This document shows positions 37,077-47,638 of a DNA stretch of 64,000 nucleotides, piece by piece (positions within the stretch are counted from its first letter, which is position 1; every line of letters starts with the position of its first letter). The stretch is from the NCBI GenBank assembly GCA_023374045.1, contig CM041778.1, positions 403,866,438-403,930,437 on the forward strand, given 5' to 3'. The position numbers were made by a program, and so were the translations under genes. A model generated the notes under the pieces. It saw only the letters and a program-made list of their open reading frames with translations, made no database searches and was not told the DNA's origin. Source of the DNA: Limonium bicolor. Its lineage: Eukaryota; Streptophyta; Magnoliopsida; Caryophyllales; Plumbaginaceae.

Positions 37077-37085
37077 AAATATATA

Positions 37086-37541
37086 ATCACTATAAAGATA
37101 TAAACGGTAGTATACTAAACCAAAGAGAAATGTGACTCACAACTTCATCTTTCATGAATTTAACTCCAACTTTAGATTTCTGTCTCTCTAATCTTCATCT
37201 CCTTACCGGCGTTTCTGCTGCACGCACTGAAAGTCTAAAACCCGCCAACAATTCTTCCTCATTGTCTGCATGTTTGTTTTTCTTCTCAAGATTTCTTAAA
37301 ATGTGGTTTACTTACGTGTCGTGCCCACCAACTAAAGATACACTTGTACAAGATTATTACACGCATTAAATATGTAGAACGTTGTGAAGATCTTTAATAT
37401 GGTTCTTCATAATTGAAGTACAAAATGATGCTATGTTGGATTATTCACATAATGTCACTTAATTTTAAATTTTTGTATCATTCATGAGTTAACATTCCAC
37501 GACAGCAGCACATAAGCTAGGTGACATTTTCAAATTAAATG
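37086..37541. other. Intergenic sequence without recognisable genes
   Basis: One 71-codon open frame (37154-37369, plus) is not recognisable and lacks supporting context. I see nothing else in this stretch. Confidence 0.5.
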
Positions 37542-37559
37542 ATTATTAAGTGACTGTTT

Positions 37560-38768
37560 TTTTTTTTTGATAGTTTTACTGCCAAGGCAGTTTCTAGCGA
37601 GGTACGCACCATAGAGGTGCACCGCCAGTTACAGATTGTAATACAATGAAATAGGCAGTCAACAAAATATATAGAACACTAGTTTAGAATTGAAATTAGA
37701 TCACTTGAACTAAAAATAATGTGCAGCGGGATGGAGCTTGGCATGTGTTTAGTCTTCATCCACTGCCAGACGTGGTGTTTAACCTCGTCAGCAGCTTTAG
37801 CCCAATCTGGGGAAGCATTTTCAAAGATCAGTCTGTTTCGAAGATCCCACAATTTCCAAAGAGTATGTATGAGTGTAGATATCCATGGATGTTTTGCCTT
37901 CCTCGGTAGGGGCAGGGATGTCCACTGCTCAAAGATTGCTGTAATAGAGTCAGGGAAAACAAAAGGTATATTCCACCAGCTCATAATGGAGCTCCATAGC
38001 AGATTCGATTTTGGGCATTGCAAGAATAGATGGTTTGAGGTTTCCAGTGTGCAGCGGCAGAAAGGGCAACAAAGCTGAGTGATTGGCAGTATGTTTTCAA
38101 AGCATGGTTTGTCCTTGGTAGATAATTTATCCTGAAGGAGAAACCATACCATGAGCTCTTTTCTTGGTGGGGCTAAGTGCTGCCAAAAATGTTTATGCCA
38201 AGAAGGGGGATTGACTGTTAGGATTTGGCTTCCTTCTTTATAGAAACTCTTTGTCGTATATGACTGCGAGCTTGTGATTGACCAGGTGAGTTCATCATCT
38301 GATTCTGAGATAGTGAAATGTTGAGTTGCAAGGAGGTGCAACAGATCTGTAACTTCTGCCACTTCGTATTCGAATAATCGTCTCCGCCAGACAAGGTTCC
38401 ATAACCACTGGTTGCCGTTCCACCATCCCATCTCCCTAATAGTTGCAAATTTTTGATCAGAGACTGAATAGAGGCGTGGATAGCGCTCACGCAGCAACTG
38501 CATCCCTACCCACTTATCCGCCCAAAATCTGATGTTATTTCCACTGTTGGCCACCCATGTTAAGTGCCTATCAATCAGCTGGTTTGAGATTGGTGACCAA
38601 GCTCCGATTGTGACAATTTGCTTCCATATGCCAGGCCTTCGAGTTTCTTTCCAAGTTTGATCACAGATAGGCAAGTTGATATCAACGCCATATGTTGATG
38701 ATATCACCTGTTTCAATATCGCACAACCCGAGCCCCCCTAAATCATGAGGCTTGGTTAGGTTTTTCCA
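37560..38768 (-). mobile_element. 5'-truncated L1-type LINE with 18-bp TSD
   Basis: The insertion is bounded by the perfect direct repeat ATTATTAAGTGACTGTTT at 37542-37559 and 38769-38786. A poly-T tract (37557-37568) is the minus-strand poly(A) tail. The 5' end is cut inside ORF2. A long TSD, poly(A) and 5' truncation are hallmarks of L1 target-primed reverse transcription. Confidence 0.95.
37679..38716 (-). pseudogene. LINE ORF2 C-terminal region (zf-RVT), uninterrupted 345 codons
   Basis: The frame has the region after the reverse transcriptase of plant L1 ORF2: 'GAWSPISNQLIDRHLTWVAN...IRFWADKWVG' at about residues 38-70, then the zf-RVT domain with 'AYTTKSFY'-type and 'LPITQLCCPFCRCTLETSNHLFLQCP' (Cys/His cluster, about residues 220-246), and the 'HTLWKLWDLRNRLIFENA' tail. 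No RNase H domain follows. Reverse transcriptase and endonuclease are absent through truncation, so it cannot act alone. The absence of stops over 1 kb indicates a recent insertion. Confidence 0.9.
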
Positions 38769-38786
38769 ATTATTAAGTGACTGTTT

Positions 38787-39254
38787 ATAGATATTCCCAC
38801 ATATATATGTGGTTGACTCCTATCTTACCTTATGTAAGAGTTTCTAGTTCAAAACCTAAAACACAAAGGTTTCAGTTTTGAGGCTATAGATGAATAATTT
38901 GAGCACATACAAAGGAGCTAGTAAAATCTAAGTATGGTTGGACAAACAATTAATGACATACGCAATAGAAAAATTACAGACTTCCAAAAAGAGGTCCGCA
39001 ATACCATACAGAGATACTAGTGTGATGCAACTAATACAGTGAATGCCTGAAGAGTAAAAGAACCTTGAGCTTATAGACTCCAAAATACATCAGCCACGAG
39101 ACCAAAAGAAGCATTGAATATTGTACCAGGTTTCATGCCCATGATAAGAAACAAAAAGCAGAGCATCGCTATGGGTGGGTAAATGACTGACTACAAACAT
39201 CCTACTTTCTTGTCCCTGTTTACTGGGTTTGTGGCAGCCTGCAAAATCCATCGA
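38787..39254. other. 3' flank of the F-box gene
   Basis: Non-coding sequence downstream of the F-box stop codon; it probably includes the 3' UTR. I see no transposon boundary or RNA gene. Confidence 0.5.
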
Positions 39255-40750
39255 TCACACTAAGTTGACCCTAGCCTTGGAGGATGCCCGAGCAAGTCTA
39301 TTAACCTCCTTTGAGGCATCGAGTATTCCCGCAAAAGGATACTTAATAGACATCACCTCCAAATTGGGAGAACAACCAAGTAGAAGGTCAATCATCTCAA
39401 TAATATTGGCAGTTCCTTGTATATCCAATATCACAGTACACAGACTTTCAAACTTGTGGTCTTTGTAATACTCTGCATACGATTGAAAGTCCAACTCTTC
39501 CTCACACCTTCTATTAGATGTTCCAATCTGCAATCAAGTAAAAAAAAAACATTTAAAAAAGACACCAGAAGTTGTATCAAGTATGACATATCAAACTTGG
39601 GTCTGTCAGTTTCAATCTGCAATCTAGTAAAGATCACCCCCTTCAATATACTTTCATTTTCATCCCAAACCACAAGCAAAGCCAAAATGTACAACTTACT
39701 GAAAGTTTCAACAACTTCGGTGAACTTGCAAGCAGGCATAATACCCCACAAAGCTCATCAGAATTCCACAGCGTTAAAGATGTTAACTCAAGAATCTTTA
39801 GTTGGTCAAGCATTCGTGAAAGTCTTCTAGGAACGCCAGCTGAAACTAGAAGCTTCACAAACAGGAAATGATAAATTGGTAATACATATTGTATAATCAA
39901 AGACCATTCAAAAATCAAAAGAGAAAAGATGGATGACCTGAAAACTGTATGATTTAAGTTTCAAATACTCCAGGTTCACTAAGCAACTGAAAATGTTCAT
40001 CATGCGACATTTTTCAGCCAGACAAAAATTGGCATAATTCAGCCGGACATACAACTTTTTCAAATGTCCAATCTCAAGGAAGCAGATACATGGAAAGTAG
40101 CCTTTGACATACAAATATTCAAGGGTTGGGGCATGAATTTTGATAGCCTTCTTCGAAAAAGTACAAAGAGAAAATCTTTTAAGTTTAGAACAGCTGGAGA
40201 TGAATTTCATGATATTATCTGCATCTTGAACAATTATTCCAGGTGTGGCCAATTTGAAGCTAACAAGGTTCGGTAGCCCCCCACATGAAGCAGGAGGAGA
40301 AAATGAGCCCACATAATTTAGAAGCTCCAAATGGGTCAATTCTGTTGAAGAGTAAATGCAAGCAGGGACTACACAACGCTGCAGCGATAATGTCTTGACG
40401 TACTTTCTTAACACAAATTGAATTGAAGGAATCAAAACTTCACTCTTCCCTTTGAATGAACATGGAACCTGAAGATGGAATTCATGAAGTGGGCCAACAT
40501 GTTGCAAAACTGCAGAAGTTACTATCTTAACAAATCTATATGTTCCAAGTACGTCACCGCTTTTAATTCCCGTGCATGATTTATCATTAAACGTAAGCTT
40601 GGAAAGTCCAACCCATTTGTATCTCCATGCCGTAGACAAGATACAAGTTTTCACAGCATCAAGTATGGGCAGTGAACAAAGGATTCTATCAACTGCATTA
40701 TCTGGAAGATCACTTATTCTGTCCATACTAACAACAACACTTCTCCCCAA
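39255..40750 (-). CDS. F-box/FBD/LRR-repeat protein, At1g13570-like, three exons
   Basis: The predicted protein is 412 aa from exons 40750-39938, 39852-39700 and 39527-39255. Introns of 85 and 172 bp have GT donors (CAG|GTCATC and TCA|GTAAGT) and AG acceptors, all in phase 0. Residues about 9-50 form the F-box ('DRISDLPDNAVDRILCSLP' then 'TAWRYKWV'), which binds the SKP1 adaptor of SCF ubiquitin ligases. The middle has leucine-rich repeats ('LTHLELLNYV', 'LPNLVSFKLA', 'CSKLKRFSLC', 'LEYLKLKSY'), the likely substrate-binding part. The last exon has an FBD-type end ('IIEMIDLLLGCSPNLEVMSIKY'). At1g13570-type proteins are about 416 aa, so this appears complete. The first Met fits; a second Met eight codons later is an alternative start. 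It has no frameshift. The substrate is unknown, and the exon model is by eye. Confidence 0.85.
39606..39628 (-). other. Duplicated exon-3 acceptor within intron 2
   Basis: On the minus strand 'agattgcag|attgaaac' here nearly repeats the true exon-3 start 'gattgcag|attggaac' at 39535-39520, 84 bp downstream. It could be a decoy or alternative acceptor. Using it would add codons that run into the T-rich intron and then the second acceptor. Confidence 0.45.
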
Positions 40751-41506
40751 GGCTCTCTTTGTTGTGTTTGAGAAATAGAATAATAGCCTCCAATGTCACA
40801 ATTAGTAATGAATTACTACAGCTTTGTTCTTTACCTGAAAAGCAAACACAGTTTGATGAAATAGAAATTAGTCAAGCTTCACCAGGAATTGAAATGGGTG
40901 CACATCAAAGTGATAATACTATATCTGATCAAAATCATCTATGTTAGCAAAGATCTCATCAATGCAAAAAAAATAAAGCACATCAGTAGAAGAACACCGG
41001 AAAAAGCAGGCTAACTACTCACCTCATTCTAGAACAAAATGACAATCCATATAGTACATTTAATAATCAAACTGAACAATATATTCCACATGTCGATATA
41101 CATATATTGTGGTGTCAAACCAATGATAAGTTTGTTATCAGACTTGAAGAGTGTGCCCTTTTATTGCTGCTATTTCCAGGAACTGATCCCCCAGACATAG
41201 AATAAGGGAGCACCAGCCTTGTATAAGTTAAAATGTAATGCTGGCTTTTCACTAATAGGCTAAATCTAGTTAACTGAAACTAGTTGCAGAACATTGATGC
41301 TCACAGCAAGTCAAAGTTTGTGATGCCCAAAATAACCAGCGATTCCGTTAGCTATAATTGCCCACTTGAGAGAGCACTAATGACATTACTTAAAGTTTAG
41401 CCTGTATACTCAACAAAACCATCCATTCATCCACATCAAAATTAATGTAGTAATGAAAGATAAATAAAATGCCAGGACGATAACGGCAGTAACAATTGAA
41501 TAGTGA
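40751..41506. other. 5' flank of the F-box gene with a short unassigned frame
   Basis: This holds the upstream region of the minus-strand F-box gene. A plus-strand frame at 40759-40947 is Glu/Gln/Ser-rich and looks gene-like in composition, but I do not recognise it. No TATA box could be chosen with confidence. Confidence 0.4.
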
Positions 41507-41599
41507 TCTGACAAGGTGGATGTATTCTCTTTTGGCAGTGTGATGTGGGAACTAACCACCGGGGAAGAACCATACGCTGACCTTCACTATGGAGCAATA
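41507..41599 (+). pseudogene. Raf-like protein kinase fragment (31 codons)
   Basis: The plus strand reads '[20 protein letters not shown]' followed by '[11 protein letters not shown]', which is kinase subdomains IX-X of plant group-B Raf-like MAPKKKs (PB1-type family). Homology starts and stops abruptly and no other kinase exon is visible on either side. It is a stray exon piece, either a pseudogene relic or moved by a transposon; no transposon ends are visible around it. Confidence 0.75.
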
Positions 41600-42581
41600 A
41601 CTGCTAAGACTTTTTTTTTTCTAGTTCTGTCTAAGCAGCTCATACTCTTAACCATCGTAAAGGATAATTTAGAGGACATTCATATAGCTTTTATAAAGGA
41701 AGGCTCTTTGTAAGTTGCAGCTTTCACTGTCTCATCCACAATTATGGATTATTTGGCCAAGTGGCCCTAATTTTATAAAAAAAAGCAAAAAAAAAATGAA
41801 GGGAACTAGAGTTGAAGTGGTTCGTTAAAACAGGAGAGACGTCAAGGTACTGGTACCCCTGAAATCCAAAGCAGCAGACTGCATGCGAGTGTGTATACCT
41901 ATTACCGTAACAATTTCACTCCATTACAAAAGAGAAAAATTGCTGTGAACAACAATTAGAAAAGAGAAGCTATATACATATATACAATACAACAACAGCC
42001 GAGAAGGTAAAAAAGAAGTAACTTTGGAGTAATATTGATATCACCACCCTATAGAAAATAGGGGGTAACCCTAATCGCACCTTTTCAAATGGGGTCATGC
42101 CCAGTCAGGCTATAATTAGTCGAGTCTCCCTCAAGATTGCTAACCTAACAACAAATAACAACAAATAACAACAAAGAGCAAAACTGACAGAATTTAACAA
42201 GAAAAGGCAGCAAATTTGTCAATGGTCGTATCAGTGACAGCAGAATTATCACTTAACGCTTCGATGTTCCCGTGAAAGCTAATATTTTTAAGAGATAATG
42301 CCGAACGGAGCACCCTGTTGGTTCTATTGACAGATTGTATGAAAGAGAAATAATATTTGTTCCACAAAGATGCAAACTTGGAGTAAAAAGGGAACGACCG
42401 ACGATGCTTACATAGGATGAAAGTGAATCGACGATGAAAATCCGTGAACGTAGAGTAGCTTGGAGCTGAGTTTGGAAGGGATGATAAGTCTGGAGGAGGG
42501 TGGTTTCAAGTAATGATCGACGGTAGGACCAGGTACCGCATGTTTGTTTAGAGCAACTCAGTAGGGTTAAATCCACGCAAA
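41600..42581. other. Intergenic sequence, no recognisable gene
   Basis: It includes a short AACAACAAAT triplication near 42148-42175. A 107-codon minus frame at 42576-42253 has no recognisable domain and runs close to the Pack-MULE end. Confidence 0.4.
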
Positions 42582-42846
42582 ATAAAAATAGAAAAAATTA
42601 CACTGCCCACTCATGGGGTTATGGGGTTAACACTGCCCACCCATCAACTTTAGAAATTAACACTGCCCACCCATCAGTTAACATTGTTTTATCTTCCGTC
42701 AACCAACTTATCAATTTTCGTTTAACTCTAACTGAGGTTGACCATTTTACTTTCATTGACCAATACGAAAGCTGGATTTCATAGGAACAGAACACACAAG
42801 CAAATTCGAGGAGTAGGATCAGCACGATTGAGAAATTTTTAAAAGA

Positions 42847-43351
42847 TTACTTGCCTTCACTAACACTGGCAGTGGCGATGGTGTCGTTGCACCGGGTTAA
42901 GCTGTCGTCTTCATCATCGTTGCCGCTGCTGTCAGCACTGTAATCGGAGTTTTTACCGGAGATATTGAGCCATTTGCGAAGGACAACTCTAGGCCGAGAG
43001 AACTGCAGACAGTGAAACGGAAACAACATAGCTCAGCATAAACCGTAGCTTCTCGTATAAACGCCCCCATCAAGCTCTTTAACTTTTTTTTTTTTGAAGG
43101 AGTTAGGCCAGCAATACGACCGTTGTTGTAACAGAAACTAGCAATGAGCTCAAATCCCTGCACCCCACCGGGAAAGTTGTGGAAGATCACTTTGAGATGA
43201 TTATTCCTTTTCTTCTTGTAGCTGCTGGTGCTTGATTTACCATTACCAAATAGTTTGCTTAGTTTCCCGCAGTAGGAGGATAGAATTCCCTTATTCACCA
43301 AAAAACGCCTTCTCCATTCACATCCACTTCAAGATCACAGCAATCATCCAT
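42847..43351 (-). pseudogene. Captured NPH3-family BTB/POZ gene fragment
   Basis: From the ATG at 43351 the minus strand encodes 'MDDCCDLEVDVNGE', and after a one-base frame break in a T run 'VNKGILSSYCGKLSKLFG', then 'LKVIFHNFPGGVQGFELIA' and 'FCYNNGRIAGLTPS'. This is the N-terminal BTB/POZ domain of plant NPH3-like proteins, which link CUL3 ubiquitin ligases to phototropin or auxin signalling. BTB homology stops near an A-rich stretch at about 43095 (minus strand). A second segment at 42980-42847 ('LRKWLNISGKNSDYSADSSG', then an acidic tail) may come from the same gene. It is truncated and frame-broken and probably not functional. Confidence 0.82.
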
Positions 43352-43462
43352 GGCTGACATTCAATTATATAAATAAGCGATATATAAAACCAGGGTACTG
43401 AAAGGGTTTAATTAAATAGTTAAAGAAAACCCGACAAATTTATGGGAAATTCTGGGAGCGGA

Positions 43463-43705
43463 TTAGAGACCGGAATATCTGGGTTTGTCTATGTGCACTG
43501 TGCACGGAGAAGACGAGGGTGGAGGCGTAGAACCCGGAAGCAGATCAATAAGGTTAACGAGGGTACCGAGAAGGAGAGGCCCAGACCCGTACGAGAAGGA
43601 AGACACATCAAGCTCTTTAACTGTTAGTATCATGACGAGATTTTCAGATGTAATCGGAACCAAATACCGAAAATTGTGATTGATTTTCGAAATAGAACTC
43701 GCCAT
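43463..43705 (-). CDS. Unassigned 80-codon frame inside the Pack-MULE
   Basis: The frame begins 'MASSISKINHNFRYLVPITS' and ends in a Pro/Ser-rich tail. Its composition is gene-like and more GC-rich than the flanks. It may be a captured exon from a second gene, but I do not recognise it. The 17 bases at 43606-43622 are repeated exactly at 43068-43084 by the NPH3 fragment. Confidence 0.35.
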   Translation of the reverse strand: MASSISKINHNFRYLVPITSENLVMILTVKELDVSSFSYGSGPLLLGTLVNLIDLLPGSTPPPSSSPCTVHIDKPRYSGL

Positions 43706-44187
43706 TGTTCAGTACGTCAAGGAAAATATTACCCCTCTATCCTATTGCGATGCAGAGGAAATGGAGCTCAATGAGTGAGGGGAGGACGGAGGGAGAGCGG
43801 AGAGAGAGAGACAGATTACCCAGCGATGTAGGCGCCTTGACTGCTTCATACTTCTGAGAGCTAGAGAACAAACCAGATGAGTAAGATGGCGGAGGGAAGG
43901 AAGCAGCAGAGGAGAAATGGTAAAAGATTACACCGAGGCAAAATAACTGACATTCCCGGTTGTGGCACTAGGAGAAAGACAAAGACGCGACAGAGGTGTC
44001 GAGGAACAAGGCGTGAGTAAATAAGAAAAGAGATCATTGACGTTAGTGTTTGGACGGTAATTGATAAATTGGATGAGGAAGATAAAACAATGTTAATTGA
44101 TGGGTGGGCAGTGTTAATTTCTAAAGTTGATGGGTAGTGTAAACCCCATAACCCCATGGGTGGGCAGTGTAATTTTCCATAAAAATA

Positions 44188-44651
44188 AGTCGATAGCAAA
44201 GTGGATTCAACAGAATTCTCAGATTTCCTCTGTCCGTACCTGCAGAATTGTTATTGGTGGATGACACTATAAAAGCTGCCCAATGGCTCGTCCGCACACA
44301 TATATTATATTTCTTTAATCAATTTATTTCAACCGTATATGGTCTCACTCACAGCATAGTGAATCAGTCTTTTATTTTTTATTTTACCAATACATGTGAA
44401 TATTAAAATGGAGGAAAAGTGAGAGAAATAGAAAAAAATAACAGAAGAGAGAAATTAGGAATTTTACTACTGTAGTGAAACAAATTCCTTAATAATATAA
44501 ATATATTATTTTGCTGATGTGGCATATTGGGATGCGTTAAGAAATTGGAAGCTGATATGGATGCCCTTAGAGAGAAAGAGAGACGTTGAACAAGTAAGAG
44601 TTGAGATCTATCGTTCAGGTATGAAAGAAGGAAATGATTAAGATAGTTGAG
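44188..44651. other. Intergenic AT-rich sequence
   Basis: No coding signal, RNA gene or clear repeat boundary. A/T-rich blocks lie around 44330-44520. Confidence 0.45.
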
Positions 44652-46077
44652 TTTTTTTATATATATTAAACTGAGATCACCATATATAAAGATAACACAA
44701 AAGCATCTGAAAGGGAGAAAGCCCTCTCAGACTTGCTAGTTCCAGATCTAATTTACAGGCCTTAATAACATTATGGGAATATTTTCCCCCAACCAGATCA
44801 AGGTATTATCTAACTGGGGTTTCCTAGGTTACATACAATCATAGCTAGGAAATTGTCTATCAGATTAGCATTACCACATATATATATTAGTAAACAAAGA
44901 CACAGAGTGTCTGATTTTTGAAAAGTCTTCCCCGTTTGTGTTTAATCTTCTTCTTTCTCCCATCCCGAGGGATTCTTTGAAATACTTATCTACTGAATCA
45001 AAACAGATGTTATGGATACCCACCGAGATGGCAAGTTCCATAGCAATCCTATTTGCTTTGATATTAGCATAATACACTTTAACAGTGCTGGGAATTCTTC
45101 GATTGAAAGTTGCAATTGGGATTCCATGCTCATTACGGATCAACCCCGCAATTACTCGATCACCCAGATGACTTTTGTGCGTACCTGTGCTTATACTGGA
45201 GTAGCCAACTAGGGGAGGGAGCCAATGTCTTTGTGAAACGTAGGGATTAGCGTTATTCATCACCTGAATGTAGGCCTCAAGGCCCTCAACAAAAACTTTG
45301 TTAGCCTCGATTTCTCTCCACCAAGAAAGCTCCAAATTATGCTTAACTTTGTTTCTTGAAGCATATATGACCCAGAGATTGTTAGCAATATGGGAGAGCT
45401 TCTTGGCATTCCATTCGTTAGCCTTGCGAAAGAACCAATCCAGAAGGCCTTCCACATTAGGAGGGACATTCGTAACATTGATCAAATCCTTCCAAGTCTT
45501 AGTCACTGCACAACAGTGAAAAAAGCAATGGGCCAGAGTATTCTTGGCCCCACAGAAGAAGCAATTAGACTCACCTACAATACGTCTAGCGAGATTATCC
45601 TGGCAAGTGATGATGTTCCCCACAAATTTTCAGAGATTAAGCTTCACTCTGGGACAGCAAATGGAGGAGATGAACTTATTATACACACTCTACTAGCATA
45701 ATGGGAGAGATTTGAAGAGCTCTCAGAAACCCGATCAGTAACAAGGAAGTTATAAGCCGATTTGACCGTAAACTTATTGTCTTTAGCATGAATCCAGTTC
45801 CAAGAAGTATTACTAACATCACCAACAGTCGAGAGAGAACTGGCCCCTGTGTTGAGCTGCAAACAAGTTCCTTCCTTGAGGAGATACAAAACCAAAGAAA
45901 TAGACTTCCAAATAGGACTTCCTTTATCACTAGGTTGACAATCTCTAATATTGGTATGAGGGTAGTAGAGATGTTTCAAGATTTTTGCCACAAGGGAATC
46001 TGGTTCAGTAAGAAATCTCCAAAGCTGTTTGTTTAACAAGAAGGGCTTTGTTAAAATCCTCAACTTCTCTGAAACCT
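44652..46077 (-). mobile_element. LINE ORF2 3' fragment, minus strand
   Basis: Minus-strand frames at 46063-45644 and 45623-44871 give the post-RT region of an L1 ORF2. They contain 'LWRFLTEPDSLVAKILKHLYYP', then a zf-RVT Cys/His cluster ('CFFCGAKNTLAHCFFHC') and an RNase H-like tail ('AGLIRNEHGIPIATFNRRI', 'ANRIAMELAI'). One frame break separates them near 45630. A run of seven T at 44652 may be the poly(A) end. The fragment stops at 46077, three bases before a CACTA-type end. It belongs to the same LINE type as 47220-52435 ('NNPNSLVATILKQIYYPN' there). Confidence 0.8.
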
Positions 46078-46080
46078 AAC

Positions 46081-47200
46081 ACTAGTATAAAAATGTTTTT
46101 TGAGGCACTGAATATAAGGCGGTTTTATAAAAAAGTGCTATAAAAAGACAAATTTGAGGCGCTTACTACTTACAAGCGCTGCTTAAAATAAGTCATGAGT
46201 TTTTTTAGGCATTTGCTAGCTTAAAGCGCCTCAAAAGGTTAAAAAATCAATTTTTGAAGTCGTTGGCAATAACAAACGCCTCAAATTTATTTTTAAAGTA
46301 AATAGTTTTTTGAGACGGTTTTAAGTACAAACACTTCAAAAATAAGGGGACGTTCACTTCGGGATAATCTGCAAAGGTATTCCGTTTCCCTCGCTTTTAG
46401 TTTTAAATACCCCAACATCCCTCTACAGTGACCCCCTAATTCTAATTTATGGAATGATATTCCCTTTGCTCAGTCTTTCTCTCTTCGTCTTTTAGGATAA
46501 TATTAATAAAGTGAGGCTATAGGATGGTATTTATATACAGATCGGGAAGGGGAAAAAGAGGAAGAGAGAGAAAGAGAGAAAGAGAGCAGGGAGAAGGGAA
46601 AGAAAGGGGAAGAGAGAGGGAGACGAGAGGGGGAGAGAAAGAGGAAGAGAGAGGAGAGAGAAGGGAGGGAGAAAGACCAAGAGGGGGAGAAGGAGAAGGG
46701 AAGAAAGAGGGAAGAGAGGGGAGAAGGGGGGGAGAAGAGGAGAGAAAGGAGGGAAAGAAGAAAAAAGAGAAGGGAAAAGGGAAAGAAAGAGGAAGGGAGA
46801 GGAGAGAGAAGGGAGAGAAGAAGCAGGAGAGAGGAGGGGGAAGGGAAGCAAAGAGGGAAGAGGAAGAGAGAGAGACGAGAGAAGATATAAGTACTATTAT
46901 ATATATAATTATTTATATTTTAAATATAATTTATATGATTATAAATATATATTATACCTAAATAATAAAATTATAATTATATAATGTATAATATAGATAC
47001 TCTGTAACTTAAATAAATATTAACATATATATTTTATATTGTTTATAATTCATATTTATATTGTTTTAAAAAAACTACGTACATAAAATTTAATTTATAT
47101 CGAAAAACTATAAAAAAAAAAGAAGAATTCTATTCGTTTCTGATTTCATTCTTTGCAGCATCGGTTTTAAGTACAATTACCTTAAAAGCTACTAATAAAT
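46081..47200. mobile_element. Probable CACTA (En/Spm-type) element end and subterminal region
   Basis: The end CACTAGTATAAAAATG at 46085 region is followed by a subterminal zone to about 46350 with many short motifs in both orientations ('gaggcg', 'gcgcctc', 'ggttttaagtac'). That is the typical look of a CACTA transposon end. 'ggttttaagtac' recurs at about 47163. No transposase and no matching right end could be placed. The interior holds a purine-only tract and AT-rich DNA. Confidence 0.5.
46539..46886 (+). repeat. Polypurine tract of about 350 bp
   Basis: Almost every base on the plus strand is G or A, in irregular GA, GGGA and GAAA words, with only a few pyrimidines. It is not a simple microsatellite because no unit repeats exactly. 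The open frames across it are composition artefacts. Confidence 0.9.
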
Positions 47201-47638
47201 AAAAATCAGTAAATCTCTCTACCGAGATGCAAGATTGGGTGAATTCTCTCTTTTGTATCGCGCTTTCTTCAGGCGATTTTGAGGCATTTGCTCCTCTGTT
47301 CACGTCTACTTTTAGAGTGATTTGGTTTTCTGATATTTTACCAAGGGTATGGAGGACTTTACCCAGGAGTACTTAACCGATAGGACAAATATTCCTTCCC
47401 ATCACAGCTACATCAACGTCTCTTATATTCTCTTTGTCCCAGCCAACTGCTTTAGTTATGGCAAAGCTAACGTTATTAAAGTCACGTCTAATCATCGTTA
47501 TTCATCTCCCTAGTGGGTGGGTAATTTTTCTTCCCCATTTGCCCTTTGTTCGAGCTTGTCTAAGGGTAGTGATAGTCCAACAGTTTCCTTGAAACTCAAG
47601 TTTTTTCTGGGCTAAAGGTTGCTATAGAATCTGGTGCT

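Larger units (their letters stand above)
42591..44178. mobile_element. Pack-MULE, 1588 bp, with about 125-bp TIRs and 9-bp TSD ATAAAAATA
   Basis: Terminal inverted repeats start GAAAAAATTACACTGCCCAC (42591) and end in the complement of GGAAAATTACACTGCCCACC (44178). They match for about 125 bp. ATAAAAATA lies immediately outside each end (42582-42590 and 44179-44187). A 9-bp TSD and long TIRs identify a Mutator-like element. There is no transposase. The interior carries part of an NPH3/BTB gene and another gene-like segment, so this is a non-autonomous gene-capturing element. Confidence 0.92.

Noticed and set aside
46524..46961. 145-aa frame rich in Arg, Glu, Gly and Lys
   Set aside because: It is produced by the purine-only tract and exists in all frames without stops; there is no domain or start context.
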